The notes beneath the pieces were generated by a model. That model was not told the DNA's origin, made no database searches, and saw nothing but the letters and a program-made list of their open reading frames with translations. The translations under genes were made by a program, and so were the position numbers. Source: Massilia agrisoli (lineage in GTDB: Bacteria > Pseudomonadota > Gammaproteobacteria > Burkholderiales > Burkholderiaceae_D). From it: a stretch of 64,000 bases of DNA. Numbering within the stretch: position 1 is the stretch's first letter; the number at the start of each line of letters is the position of its first letter. Positions 8,633 through 17,734 of the stretch are shown here, in pieces. The stretch is taken from assembly GCF_020831365.1 (NCBI RefSeq), contig NZ_JAJHPV010000004.1, forward strand, positions 186,001-250,000. Reading direction: 5' to 3'.

Positions 8633-9601
8633 TCAGCGCGACTTGACGAACGGTTTGCCGATGGCTTTCGGCGCCACCGATTTGGCCATCAGGCCGGCCA
8701 GCACGATCACCGTCACGACGTACGGAATCATCTGGATCAGCGAGCCAGGGATGCGGCCGATGCCCGGCAGGTCCACGCCTTCGATCTGGATCTGCACCGC
8801 GCTGAAGAAGCCGAACATCACGCAGCCAAGCGCCGTGTACATCGGGCGCCAGTTACCGAATACCAGCGCGGTCAGCGCCAGGTAGCCCGCGCCGGCCGAC
8901 ATGTCGCGCAGGAAGAAGCCGCTCTGCACGATGGCCAGGTAGGCGCCCGAGAACGAGCACAGGATGCCGCAGGCGAGCATCGCCATGTAGCGGGTGCTTT
9001 CGACGCTGATACCTGCCGCATCGGCGGCGTGCGGGTTTTCGCCGCAGGCACGCAGGCGCAGGCCGAAGCGGCTGTGGTAGATCACCCAGTGCACCAGCGG
9101 GATCAGGGCGAACGCCAGGTACACCAGCGCCGAATGCCCGCCGATCACGTGGCCGTAGAACCAGCCGAGGAAGGGCACGTCGGCCAGCGCCGCGGTGCCA
9201 GGCAAAACGATGTCGTACAGGCGTGCTTCGCCCAGGTCCGGCGTGCGGCCGCCCTGCTGGTAGAAGAATTGCGCCAGCACGAAGGTCAGGCCGCTCATGG
9301 CGATGTTGATCGCGATGCCGCCCACCAGCTGGTTACCTTTTTGCGTGATGCTCACATAACCCTGCAGCAGCGCCAGCGCGGCCGATACCGCGACGCCTGC
9401 CGCTACGCCGTACCAGGCGTTCTGCGTCGTGTAGGCGACGGCTGCCGACACAAAGGCGCTGGCCAGCATTTTGCCTTCCAGCGCGAGGTCGATCACGCCG
9501 CTGCGCTCGGCGAACAGGCCGGCCATGGCGGCGAAGATCAGTACCGGCGCGTTGCGGATGGTCGATACGACGATGCTGGCTAAATGGAAGTCTTCGAACA
9601 T
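8633..9601 (-). CDS. Nucleoside ABC transporter permease (NupQ/BmpD-like)
   Basis: A 322-residue inner-membrane protein of the BPD_transp_2 family with about eight to ten hydrophobic segments. The motif FAAMAGLFAERSGVIDLALEGKM near the N-terminus and GLRLRACGENPHAADAAGI in the cytoplasmic coupling loop are characteristic of the second permease of BMP-dependent nucleoside importers (B. subtilis NupQ, Lactococcus NupC). It starts 3 bases after the first permease stop and closes the four-gene operon. Import of purine and pyrimidine nucleosides is inferred from the family and from the deo and psu genes nearby. Confidence 0.9.
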   Translation of the reverse strand: MFEDFHLASIVVSTIRNAPVLIFAAMAGLFAERSGVIDLALEGKMLASAFVSAAVAYTTQNAWYGVAAGVAVSAALALLQGYVSITQKGNQLVGGIAINIAMSGLTFVLAQFFYQQGGRTPDLGEARLYDIVLPGTAALADVPFLGWFYGHVIGGHSALVYLAFALIPLVHWVIYHSRFGLRLRACGENPHAADAAGISVESTRYMAMLACGILCSFSGAYLAIVQSGFFLRDMSAGAGYLALTALVFGNWRPMYTALGCVMFGFFSAVQIQIEGVDLPGIGRIPGSLIQMIPYVVTVIVLAGLMAKSVAPKAIGKPFVKSR

Positions 9602-9604
9602 GGC

Positions 9605-10705
9605 TTATCCTTTCACCGGCGCCGGCGTGCGCGTCATGTTGATCATCTTGAGGATCGCAGGTCCGTACAGGTTTTCCATCGCGCCGCAGAACAAAATGAT
9701 CAGGCCCTGGATGAAAATGAAGGTCTCTTGCGGGATGTTCGGTTTTTCCAGCGACAGGTCGAAGCCGCCCTGGATCAGCGCGCCGAACAGCACCGCCGAC
9801 AGGAAGATGCCGACCGGGTGCTGGCGGCCCATCAGCGCAATGGCGATGCCGACGAAGCCCGCGCCTGCCGGGAAGTTCAGCGACAGGTAGTGGGTCGAGC
9901 CCATGATCGAGTTGACCGCGCCCAGGCCTGCCAGTGCGCCCGAGATCAGCATTGCGACGATGATCATTCGGCTGATCGACACGCCCGCGTAGTGCGCCGC
10001 GTTCTGGTTCAGTCCCGTGGCGCGCAGCTGGTAGCCCCACGACGAGCGCCATACCATCACGCCATAGACCGCCAGCGCGATGATGGCGAGGATGAAGCTG
10101 ACGTTGAGCGGGGTGTCGCCCAGCGCCGGGAACCATTCGCCCAGGCGCGGCATTTCGCCGGCGCTTGAAAACACGCGGCTGGCCGGATTCTGCTGGCCTT
10201 CCGGGATCAGGTATTTGACGATGATGAAGTTCATCAGGCTGGCGGCGATGAAGTTAAACATAATCGTCGTCACCACGATGTGGCTGCCGCGCTTGGCCTG
10301 CAGGTAGCCGGGCAGGAAAGCCCAGCCGGCGCCGAACAGGGCGCTGCCGATCATCGCCGCCGGAATCAGGAGCAGGGCAGGCAGGGTCTGGTCGAACGCC
10401 AGCATGACCAGGGTCAGGCCAAGGCCGCCGATGTACAGCTGGCCCTCGCTGCCGATGTTAAACAGGCCGGCCTTCATGGCAATCGACACCGACAGGCCGG
10501 TGAAGATGAAGGTGCTGGCGTAAAACAGCGTGTAGGCCAGGCCTTCAGGATTGAGCACCGCGCTGTCGATCAGGATCGCCAGCGATTCGGTCGGGCTCTC
10601 GCCCAGCAGGTGGATCACCAGCGCCGCTACCAGCAGCGCAGATACCAGGTTCAGGACGGGCAGGACAAAGCCTGTGGCCCAGCGTGGGAGTTCGGTCGTT
10701 TTCAT
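9605..10705 (-). CDS. Nucleoside ABC transporter permease (NupP-like)
   Basis: A 366-residue inner-membrane permease of the BPD_transp_2 family. It shows the typical GLSVSIAMKAGLFNIGSEGQLYIGG segment and the coupling-loop sequence GYQLRATGLNQNAAHYAGVS, both diagnostic for the first permease of BMP-type nucleoside importers. Its ATG overlaps the stop of the ATPase gene by four bases (ATGA), so translation is coupled. It should form the membrane channel as a heterodimer with the downstream permease. Confidence 0.9.
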   Translation of the reverse strand: MKTTELPRWATGFVLPVLNLVSALLVAALVIHLLGESPTESLAILIDSAVLNPEGLAYTLFYASTFIFTGLSVSIAMKAGLFNIGSEGQLYIGGLGLTLVMLAFDQTLPALLLIPAAMIGSALFGAGWAFLPGYLQAKRGSHIVVTTIMFNFIAASLMNFIIVKYLIPEGQQNPASRVFSSAGEMPRLGEWFPALGDTPLNVSFILAIIALAVYGVMVWRSSWGYQLRATGLNQNAAHYAGVSISRMIIVAMLISGALAGLGAVNSIMGSTHYLSLNFPAGAGFVGIAIALMGRQHPVGIFLSAVLFGALIQGGFDLSLEKPNIPQETFIFIQGLIILFCGAMENLYGPAILKMINMTRTPAPVKG

Positions 10706-12231
10706 GATTTGTGCATCCCGCCCATCAGCAGGCCAAGGCGGGTGGTGTCGAATTCTTCAATCTTAAGTTCGCCGGTGATGCGTCCGCCCGACATGACGAT
10801 GATGCGGTCGGCCAGCGCCCGCACTTCTTCCAGCTCCACCGATACCAGCAAGATGGCGACGCCTTCGTCGCGCATCTTCAGCAGCTCGGTGTGGATGCTT
10901 TCGATGGTGCCGATGTCGACGCCGCGGGTCGGCTGGCCGACCAGCATCAGCTTCGGCTTTGCCGATACTTCGCGCGCGATCACCACCTTCTGCTGGTTGC
11001 CGCCCGAGAGCAGGCCAATACGCAGGTCAGGGTCGGCAGGGCGCACGTCGAAGGCCTTGAGCAGGCCCGCGCAGCGCGCCGAGATGGCCTCGAAGTCAAA
11101 CAGGCCGGCGCGGTTGGTCACCCGGTCTTCGTAGCCGAACACGGTGTTCTGCATGACCGAGAAGTCCTTGATCACGCCGTCGCGCAGGCGGTCTTCGGGA
11201 ATGTGGGCGATGCCCAGGTTACGGAACAATTTCGGCAGGCCGTCGGCGTCCTTGCGCTTTGCATACGGCAGTTCGCTGCCGAGGAATTCGACCTTGCCGG
11301 ACGTTGGCAGGCGCATGCCCGACAAAATCTGCATCAACTCGCTCTGGCCGTTACCCGACACGCCGGCGATCGCGACGATTTCGCCGGCGCGCAGCGTGAA
11401 GTCGATGTCGGCCAGCAGGCGCACGCCCTGGCTGTCGGTCAGCTGGAGATTGTTCACCTTCAGTACCACCTCGCCCGGGTTGTACGGCGCGCGCGGCAGT
11501 TCGCTCTGGATCGGGCGGCCGACCATCATGTTGGCCAGTTCTTCTTTCGAGGTGCCCTCGGTGGCCACGGTGCCGATCACGCGGCCGCCGCGCATCACCG
11601 TCACCTGGTCGGTGATCTCCATGATCTCGCCCAGCTTGTGGGTGATCAGGATGATGGTCTTGCCCTGTTCCTTGAACAAGCGCAGGATCTCGAACAGCGA
11701 TGCGGTTTCCTGCGCCGTCAGCACTGCTGTCGGTTCGTCCAGGATAAGGATTTCGGCGCTGCGGTAGATCTGCTTGAGGATCTCGACGCGCTGCTGCGCG
11801 CCCACCGACAGGTCTTCGATTTTCGCCAGCGGGTCGACGTCGAGGCGGTAGCGCGCGCAGATCTCGCGCAGCTTCGCCTCGGTCTCGGTGCGCTTGGCAG
11901 CCAGCTTGAATCCGCCTTCGGTGCCGAGCATGACGTTATCGAGGACGGTGAAATTCTCGACCAGCATGAAGTGCTGGTGCACCATGCCGATGCCCAGTTC
12001 GATCGCTTCGTGGCTGGTGCGGATGCTGCGCTCGTGGCCGTCGATCAGCGTCTCGCCACTGTCGGCGTTGTAGTAGCCGTACAGGATGCTCATCAAAGTG
12101 GACTTGCCGGCGCCGTTTTCCCCGATCACGCCATGGATCGAGCCCTTGGCGATGGAGAAGCTGACGCCGGCGTTCGCCTGCACGGCCCCGAAGGCCTTGC
12201 TGATATTGCGAAATTCTACGGCTGGCTGCAT
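10702..12231 (-). CDS. Nucleoside ABC transporter ATP-binding protein, tandem ATPase (NupO-like)
   Basis: A 509-residue protein with two ABC domains. The first has Walker A GENGAGKST (about 37-45), signature SVGAQQRVEI and Walker B ILILDEPTAVL. The second has the degenerate Walker A GVSGNGQSEL and signature LSGGNQQKVVIAREV. This arrangement, as in RbsA and NupO, energises BMP-type nucleoside uptake. The opening HFMLVENFTVLDNVMLG stretch is typical of the NupO branch. It is second in the operon, separated from the binding-protein gene by a stem-loop, which would lower its expression relative to the binding protein. Confidence 0.93.
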   Translation of the reverse strand: MQPAVEFRNISKAFGAVQANAGVSFSIAKGSIHGVIGENGAGKSTLMSILYGYYNADSGETLIDGHERSIRTSHEAIELGIGMVHQHFMLVENFTVLDNVMLGTEGGFKLAAKRTETEAKLREICARYRLDVDPLAKIEDLSVGAQQRVEILKQIYRSAEILILDEPTAVLTAQETASLFEILRLFKEQGKTIILITHKLGEIMEITDQVTVMRGGRVIGTVATEGTSKEELANMMVGRPIQSELPRAPYNPGEVVLKVNNLQLTDSQGVRLLADIDFTLRAGEIVAIAGVSGNGQSELMQILSGMRLPTSGKVEFLGSELPYAKRKDADGLPKLFRNLGIAHIPEDRLRDGVIKDFSVMQNTVFGYEDRVTNRAGLFDFEAISARCAGLLKAFDVRPADPDLRIGLLSGGNQQKVVIAREVSAKPKLMLVGQPTRGVDIGTIESIHTELLKMRDEGVAILLVSVELEEVRALADRIIVMSGGRITGELKIEEFDTTRLGLLMGGMHKS

Positions 12232-12263
12232 AGAGGTCAGTGGTAAGTGGTGGTGATATATTC

Positions 12264-12302
12264 AAAAGCGCGCCGGGCCGGATAACCGGCGCGGCGCGCT
12301 TC
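12264..12302 (-). terminator. Intercistronic stem-loop between binding protein and ATPase genes
   Basis: AAGCGCGCCG pairs with CGGCGCGCTT around a GC-rich inner stem, and a short T-rich stretch follows on the minus strand. Such partial terminators or 3'-end protectors are common after binding-protein genes and would keep binding protein in excess over the ATPase and permeases. Confidence 0.65.
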
Positions 12303-12319
12303 TTTAACGCAGGTGAAAA

Positions 12320-13315
12320 TCAGACCGGGCAGCTGCCCGCTACGCGGTAGTCGACTACCTTGATCTTACCGTTGATGATGTTGGTCTTCGCTTCCAGCAC
12401 GCGCTTCTCGATCGCTGGCGTGACGACCTTGCGGTTGTCCTTGTCCAGCACCCAGTCAACGCCGCCTTCTTTCAGGCCGCGGTGCGTGACGCCGGCCTTC
12501 CAGGTACCGTTCTGGACCTGCTTGAATGAGTCGTAGATCGCCAGGTCGACGCGCTTGACCATCGAGGTCAGCATGTTGCCCGGGTGGAGATAGTTCTGGT
12601 TCGAGTCCACGCCGATACCCAGCTTGCCTTTTTCCTTGGCCATCTGGAGGGTGCCCATGCCGCTGCCGCCGGCAACCGCGAACACCACGTCGACGCCGCG
12701 GTCGAACTGCGCGCGCGCCAGTTCGCCGCCCTTGGCAGGGTCGTTCCAGGCGGCGGCGGTGGTGCCGACCATGTTCTGCATCGATTCGATTTTCGGGTTG
12801 ACCGCTTTGGCGCCCTGGTTGTAGCCGCAGGCGAAAGCGCGGATCAGCGGGATGTCCATGCCGCCCACAAAACCGATCTTCTTCGACTTCGACGCCATCG
12901 CCGCCGCGACGCCGACCAGGTAGGAGCCTTCTTCTTCCTTGAACAGGATCGAGTTGACGTTGTTACCCTTGGCGACCGAGTCGATCAGCACGAAGCGCAC
13001 GTTGGGGAATTCCTGCGCGACCTTTTGCACCGCTTGCGTCTGCGAGAAGCCTACCGCTGCGATCAGGTCGAGCTTCTTGCGGGCGAGGCCGCGCATGACC
13101 TGCTCGGCCTGGGTGTCGCTGCTGGCCTGCACTTCGATGTATTTAATGCCCGTCTCTTTTTTGAAACGCTCTGCGCCTTCAAACGCGGACTGGTTGAACG
13201 ACTTGTCGAACTTGCCGCCCGCATCGTAGACGATGCCCAGCTTCGGCGTGGCAGCGGAAGCGCCTGCGGTTACGCAGAGTACGGCCATCGTCATGCTGAG
13301 GTGCTTGAATTTCAT
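12320..13315 (-). CDS. BMP family nucleoside-binding lipoprotein-like periplasmic protein
   Basis: A 331-residue BMP/PnrA-type solute-binding protein. I chose the ATG at 13315, preceded by AGGAG, because it gives a clean signal peptide (cleavage after AGASA, about residue 22); an upstream open frame has no such start. The mature N-terminus GIVYDAGGKFDKSFNQSAFEG is the BMP family signature, and the later GGMDIPLIRAFACGYNQGA and SMVKRVD stretches also fit. No lipobox is seen, so it is probably soluble in the periplasm. First gene of the importer operon. Proteins of this family bind purine and pyrimidine nucleosides. Confidence 0.92.
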   Translation of the reverse strand: MKFKHLSMTMAVLCVTAGASAATPKLGIVYDAGGKFDKSFNQSAFEGAERFKKETGIKYIEVQASSDTQAEQVMRGLARKKLDLIAAVGFSQTQAVQKVAQEFPNVRFVLIDSVAKGNNVNSILFKEEEGSYLVGVAAAMASKSKKIGFVGGMDIPLIRAFACGYNQGAKAVNPKIESMQNMVGTTAAAWNDPAKGGELARAQFDRGVDVVFAVAGGSGMGTLQMAKEKGKLGIGVDSNQNYLHPGNMLTSMVKRVDLAIYDSFKQVQNGTWKAGVTHRGLKEGGVDWVLDKDNRKVVTPAIEKRVLEAKTNIINGKIKVVDYRVAGSCPV

Positions 13316-13331
13316 ATAAGTGAACTCCTGG

Positions 13332-13346
13332 AATATCGATATTGTA
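13332..13346 (-). promoter_or_regulatory. Putative -10 element and palindromic operator of the importer operon
   Basis: On the minus strand a TACAAT hexamer (13341-13346) is followed directly by the perfect 12-bp palindrome AATATCGATATT (13332-13343), about 17 bases before the start codon. A repressor here would cover the transcription start. No convincing -35 is seen, so the promoter may need an activator. Confidence 0.4.
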
Positions 13347-13773
13347 CCCGGCGCTACTGCTGCGTTGGGACGAAGACTGCGTAAGCTTAAACGGACTAGG
13401 CAAGCAAGGCCAGCAAATTGGCACGGGCCGGTTCGAATTGTGTCAGCCATCCGCCCGGGGCGGGGTTACCAAATGTATCGAACGTAACCGTTGCTCGACG
13501 AGAATTTTGGCCTCCGCACACCCGTTCTATTCTTTTTCCTGCGGCATTTCTTCTGGGTAATATCAATCGGACAATCAATGTCTTGTCGTAATGACGCAAC
13601 AGGCATCATTGCTTAAAAGCACTAGAGTAAGTTCTCGGTTTGGCATGACTGCAACACATCGCCCGCCTGCGGCGCCTTCAGCCTGCTCTACCAGCCAAAA
13701 CCAGCGAAACCCTTACCCGCTCTGGGTCGCCAACGTGAGAACACATGAGTTTCGGAACTATGCACCAGGCTTT

Positions 13774-13828
13774 ATATGTATGGCAAATATGTTTTTACTT
13801 TGTCATTTATATCGAAGAGGTATAAATG
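13774..13828 (+). promoter_or_regulatory. Two-part palindromic regulatory element, copy 1 (upstream of TonB receptor)
   Basis: The 16-mer ATATGTATGGCAAATA (13774-13789) is followed after 14 bases by the inverted repeat CATTTATA-N9-TATAAATG (13804-13828, 25 bases). The same 16-mer, the same 14-base gap and a related 25-base palindrome occur in inverted orientation at 25434-25488, before the purine nucleoside phosphorylase operon. A shared operator for one regulator is the most likely reading. Confidence 0.7.
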
Positions 13829-14004
13829 AAAAGATATTTACACCACTTTCCGGCGTGCTAGCATCATTTTTTCTTTGCCTAATATAAAGAAAAAGACTGC
13901 TGGATGGAGCTAGAATCACGCCGAAATTTGTGCGCTGCAATAGCACTGGCCGGGAGCTCACAGGCGCCGTAGAGATTGATTTTTTCAAAAAAAGGAACTC
14001 CACA

Positions 14005-16284
14005 ATGAGTAACAAGAGCAAGCAATCGAGCACCACGACCCGCTCGCTGATCGCCCTGGCTATCGCCAGCGCCTTCCCGCTGCACGCCGCGATGGCACAG
14101 GAAACCGCGGCGGCCGCCGAGAAAGCCCAGCCGGGCCAGCTCGAGACCGTCATCGTGACCGCGCAGCGCCGCTCCGAGAACATCAAGGACGTGCCGATGG
14201 CGATTACCACCCTCAAGGGTGAAAAGCTCGACGTGCTGACCTCCGGCGGCCAGGACATCCGCTTCCTGTCGGGCCGCTCGCCAAGCCTGAACATCGAATC
14301 CGACTACGGCCGCTCGTTCCCGCGCTTCTACATCCGCGGCCAGGGCAATACCGACTTCGACCTCAACGCATCCCAGCCGGTCGGCCTGGTGGTTGACGAC
14401 ATCGTGCAGGAAAGCCCGATGCTGAAAGGCTTCCCTGTGTTCGACGTCGACCAGGTTGAAGTGCTGCGCGGCCCACAGGGCACGCTGTTCGGCCGTAACT
14501 CGCCAGCCGGCGTGATCAAGTTCGACTCGGCCAAGCCAGTCATCGGCAAGACCGAAGGCTACGCATCGGTCGGCTTCGGCAACTACAGCGCCGTCAACGC
14601 CGAAGGCGCGGTCAACCTGCCGATCAGCGACACGATGGCAGCGCGCGTCTCGGTACAGTCGCAGAACCGCGACGACCGCGTGACCAACTACCGTCCTAAC
14701 GCGCCGACCAAAGAGTTCGAAGGCTACGGCGACCACGCCGCGCGCGTCCAGCTGCTGGTCAAGCCGACCCGCGACTTCAGCGCACTGTTCAATGTGCACG
14801 CACGCGACATGAAGGGCAGCGCCACGCTGTTCCGCGCGAACATCCTGAAGCAGGGCACCAACGAACTGGTCGACAACTTCGACTACGACACCTACAACAC
14901 CGACGGCGGCAACGAGCAGACCCTGAAGACCAAGGGCGCCAGCATGCGCCTGCGCTGGGACCTCGAAGGCATGACCGCGCACTCGATCACCGGCTACGAA
15001 AGCGCTGACTTCTACAGCCGCGGCGACGTCGATGGCGGCTTCGGCGCGGTCTACGCGCAGCCGATGGGTCCTGGCTTCATCCCGTTCGTGGTCGAAACCG
15101 CCGACGTGCTGCCTAGCCACCGCCAGTTCACGCAGGAGTTCCGCGTCGAGTCGAACAACAAGGGTCCGCTGCAGTGGATCGGCGGCCTGTTCTACTTCAG
15201 CGAAGACATCCAGATCGACAGCATCAGCTTCGACTCGCTCGCACCTGGCAACCCGCAGAACCCGTTCTACGCAGTGCAGACCCAGGACACCACCTCGTGG
15301 GCGGCGTTCGCATCGGTGAACTACACCGTATCGGACAAGCTGAAACTGCGCGGCGGCGTGCGCTACACCGACGACAAGAAGGACTTCGCCGCATCGCGCA
15401 TCGAAGCCACCACGTCGGGCCCGCACCGCATCCACAGCGATTCGACCAACGTCAGCTGGGACGCCAGCGGTACCTACTCGCTGACCAAGGACACCAACCT
15501 GTTCGCCCGCGTAGCAACCGGCTACCGCGCGCCGAGCATGCAGGGCCGCCTGTTCGGCCTGGCCGACCGTCCATCGTTCGCCGACGCAGAGAAGGCGCTG
15601 TCGGTTGAAGCGGGCGTCAAGCAGGAACTGTTCGACCGCCGCGCGCGCATGTCGGCCACCGTGTTCCAGTACCGCGTCAAGGACAAGCAGCTGACCGCGG
15701 GTTCGGGCACGATCAACATGAACCAGCTGATCAACGCCGACAAGGTCACCGGCCAGGGCGTGGAACTGGACTTCCAGGCCATCCTGAGCAGCTCGCTGCA
15801 GATGTCGCTGGGCGGCAGCTACAACGACACCGAGATCAAGGACACCAACCTGTTCGTCCAGACCTGCGGTAACTTCCCGAACACGAACGGCGTCGCTGGC
15901 TGCACCGTGACCGGCACCCCGGGCACGATCCCGTTCACGCAGCTCCTGGACGGCAACCCGCTGCCACGCGCACCGAAGTGGCAGGGTAACTTCACCCTGC
16001 GTTACAGCACGCCTGTAGCGAACGGCGAGTTCTTCGCGTACACCGACTGGGCATACCGCAGCACCTACAACATGTTCCTGTACGAAGCGAAGGAATACAA
16101 AGCCAAGTCGCTGCTCGAAGGCGGCCTGCGCGTTGGCTACAAGTGGGATAACTACGAAGTGGCTGCATTCGCCCGCAACATCACCGACGAAATGCAATCG
16201 GTCGGCGCGATCGACTTCAACAACCTGACCGGCATGGTCAACGAACCGCGCACCGTCGGCGTTCAGTTGAAGGCATCGTTCTAA
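14005..16284 (+). CDS. TonB-dependent receptor, probably nucleoside-linked
   Basis: A complete 759-residue outer-membrane receptor. The ATG at 14005 has AAGGA 7 bases upstream and yields a signal peptide cleaved near Ala31 (MAQ). The TonB-box region reads LETVIVTAQRR (about 48-58). The plug contains the conserved LRGPQGTLFGRNSPAGVI, and the barrel ends in LKASF with the usual C-terminal Phe. It resembles the iron-complex/polysaccharide class annotated as TonB-dependent receptor with VTAQRR boxes. The substrate is inferred, not seen: it lies between the nucleoside importer and nucleoside catabolic genes, and shares its upstream element with the PNP operon. A terminator follows. Confidence 0.93.
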   Translation: MSNKSKQSSTTTRSLIALAIASAFPLHAAMAQETAAAAEKAQPGQLETVIVTAQRRSENIKDVPMAITTLKGEKLDVLTSGGQDIRFLSGRSPSLNIESDYGRSFPRFYIRGQGNTDFDLNASQPVGLVVDDIVQESPMLKGFPVFDVDQVEVLRGPQGTLFGRNSPAGVIKFDSAKPVIGKTEGYASVGFGNYSAVNAEGAVNLPISDTMAARVSVQSQNRDDRVTNYRPNAPTKEFEGYGDHAARVQLLVKPTRDFSALFNVHARDMKGSATLFRANILKQGTNELVDNFDYDTYNTDGGNEQTLKTKGASMRLRWDLEGMTAHSITGYESADFYSRGDVDGGFGAVYAQPMGPGFIPFVVETADVLPSHRQFTQEFRVESNNKGPLQWIGGLFYFSEDIQIDSISFDSLAPGNPQNPFYAVQTQDTTSWAAFASVNYTVSDKLKLRGGVRYTDDKKDFAASRIEATTSGPHRIHSDSTNVSWDASGTYSLTKDTNLFARVATGYRAPSMQGRLFGLADRPSFADAEKALSVEAGVKQELFDRRARMSATVFQYRVKDKQLTAGSGTINMNQLINADKVTGQGVELDFQAILSSSLQMSLGGSYNDTEIKDTNLFVQTCGNFPNTNGVAGCTVTGTPGTIPFTQLLDGNPLPRAPKWQGNFTLRYSTPVANGEFFAYTDWAYRSTYNMFLYEAKEYKAKSLLEGGLRVGYKWDNYEVAAFARNITDEMQSVGAIDFNNLTGMVNEPRTVGVQLKASF

Positions 16285-16302
16285 GCGATAGCTGTTTTAT
16301 CG

Positions 16303-16338
16303 AAAGCCCGCGCACCGCAAGGTCCGCGGGCTTTTTTT
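16303..16338 (+). terminator. Rho-independent terminator after the second TonB receptor
   Basis: The stem GCCCGCG / CGCGGGC, extended by flanking AAA/TTT pairs, closes a 12-base loop and is followed by seven T residues, 19 bases after the stop codon. Confidence 0.9.
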
Positions 16339-16383
16339 GGGCCTGTGCCGCCGTGGCGCGGCGAGCGCCTTTCCGCCGCCCGA

Positions 16384-16411
16384 CGTCGTTCCCGCGAATG
16401 CGGGAACCCAT
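16384..16411. repeat. REP unit, family A (single copy)
   Basis: One unit, CGTCGTTCCCGCG followed by AATGCGGGAACCCATA, matches the half-site of the REP pairs at 42503 and 45290. No inverted partner is found close by. Confidence 0.7.
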
Positions 16412-16549
16412 ACTTAACGGCGACATCGCGCTCTTTGATCCGGCCCGATCACTAAAACTGGGTCTGGCATTGCTTGAATGCTGTCCGAGGTTAAAACTGC
16501 TCTCCACCAAAATGTCTAAGCTGGGGCGATCATGTACAGAGGCTTCAAA

Positions 16550-16963
16550 ATGGGCGTTAAGAAATTTTTAGAAGGCGATGAGGAAGAACCGTCTAGAAAT
16601 CCTGTTGCGGGTGGGGGAGGCCCGCCCTATGATGGAGAAATGGAAGCCCGGATCGCCAAATTGGAAGATTTTGTTAGCGAAGCGCGCATGGAACTGCGTG
16701 CGATCGATGTTCGTCTTGGGCGAATCGAAATGCGCCTTGACGCCGCCGCCACGAAGGCTGACATCCAGGACAGTGCGAACGCAATGATTAAGTGGATCGT
16801 TGCAACCGCTGCGTTACTCGGTGCGGGCGCGATTACCATGATGACTTTTGTCCTCAATAGCGCTACTACCAAGGCTAGCCAAAGCGCGCCAGCGCCGATT
16901 GTCATCACCGTCCCCACACACGCCGGCGTACCGGCCGCGCCGCAAGTCTTGCCGACGAGATAG
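16550..16963 (+). CDS. Small coiled-coil single-pass membrane protein, hypothetical
   Basis: A 137-residue protein of unknown function. An acidic and Gly-rich N-terminus is followed by a coiled-coil region (about 35-85; MEARIAKLEDFVSEARMELRAI and further heptads). A transmembrane helix lies at about 88-110, followed by a short Ala/Pro-rich tail. The layout recalls the XhlA-like or DUF1640-like small membrane proteins found in phage and chromosomal contexts. I prefer the ATG at 16550, since AGAGG lies 7 bases upstream; an in-frame ATG at 16532 would add six residues. The base composition is less GC-rich than the neighbours and codon choice is looser, which may point to recent acquisition. No neighbour gives a functional clue. 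Confidence 0.7.
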   Translation: MGVKKFLEGDEEEPSRNPVAGGGGPPYDGEMEARIAKLEDFVSEARMELRAIDVRLGRIEMRLDAAATKADIQDSANAMIKWIVATAALLGAGAITMMTFVLNSATTKASQSAPAPIVITVPTHAGVPAAPQVLPTR

Positions 16964-17041
16964 GTTTCGCGCCGTCAAATCGCCGATAGATACTGCTCGG
17001 TGGTAATATCTTCGCCGCCTCTTTCCCGCAGCGGAGATTCA

Positions 17042-17734
17042 ATGCAATCAGCAGTCAACTTGTGGCCCCTGGCCGGTGTCGCAGTCATCGTCCTGGGCTT
17101 TGTCATGCGCGCGCACCCCGTGCTGGTGGTGGTTGCGGCCTGCGGCGTTACCGGCGTCGCCGCGGCGATGCCGGTCGAAGCCATCCTCGCCTCCATCGGC
17201 ACCGCGTTTATCAAAACGCGCAACCTGCCGCTGATCCTGTTGCTGCCTCTGGCCGCCATTGGCCTGCTTGAACGCTTCGGCCTGAAAGAACACGCGCAAG
17301 CCTCGATCGCCAAAATCCGCTCGGCCACCACGGGCCGCCTGCTGATCTTCTACCTGTTCGTGCGCGAGGTATCCGCGGCGGGAGGCCTGACCAGCCTTGG
17401 CGGCCACGCCTCGATGGTGCGGCCGCTGGTCTCGCCCATGGCGGAAGCGGCGGCCGAACTGCAGAACCCTTCGCTGCCGGAGAAAATGCGCTACCAGATC
17501 CGTGCGATGGCGGCGGCCACCGATAACGTCGGCCTGTTCTTCGGCGAGGATATCTTCGTGGCCTTCGGCGCCATCGTGCTGATGCAAACGATCCTCAACG
17601 CCGAAGGCATCGCGGTCAATCCGCTGCACATGGCGCTGTGGGGCATTCCAACCGCGATCACCGCGTTCATCATCCATGCATGGCGCCTCGGCCGCCTCGA
17701 CGGCCAGATCCGCCGCGCAGGAGCTGCGCAATGA
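17042..17734 (+). CDS. DUF969 family membrane protein
   Basis: A 230-residue protein with several hydrophobic segments and the family's typical NLPLILLLPLAAIGLLERFGL and GGLTSLGGHASMVRPLVSPMAEAAAE stretches. DUF969 and DUF979 occur as neighbouring genes and are thought to form a two-part transporter, often next to pyroglutamyl peptidase, which points to peptide or 5-oxoproline transport; that role is inference. GGAG precedes the ATG. The stop overlaps the DUF979 start (ATGA). Confidence 0.88.
   Translation: MQSAVNLWPLAGVAVIVLGFVMRAHPVLVVVAACGVTGVAAAMPVEAILASIGTAFIKTRNLPLILLLPLAAIGLLERFGLKEHAQASIAKIRSATTGRLLIFYLFVREVSAAGGLTSLGGHASMVRPLVSPMAEAAAELQNPSLPEKMRYQIRAMAAATDNVGLFFGEDIFVAFGAIVLMQTILNAEGIAVNPLHMALWGIPTAITAFIIHAWRLGRLDGQIRRAGAAQ

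Larger units (their letters stand above)
13316..14004. other. 689-base intergenic region between importer operon and TonB receptor
   Basis: I see no credible protein gene here: the short open frames have poor composition and no ribosome-binding sites. The left edge holds the importer promoter region. The AT-rich right half (13770-13890) contains the two-part element described separately and probably the receptor promoter. The stretch 13400-13760 shows nothing recognisable. Confidence 0.6.

Noticed and set aside
8417-9583. 388-codon plus-strand frame over the permease gene
   Set aside because: Composition rich in His, Arg, Gln and Ala is typical of a shadow frame; the minus-strand permease has clear family motifs.
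13591-13887. 98-codon frame in the receptor leader
   Set aside because: It has low coding character, no ribosome-binding site, and overlaps the regulatory element.
13879-16197. 772-codon frame antisense to the TonB receptor
   Set aside because: It has shadow-frame composition, while the receptor has signal peptide, TonB box, plug and C-terminal Phe.
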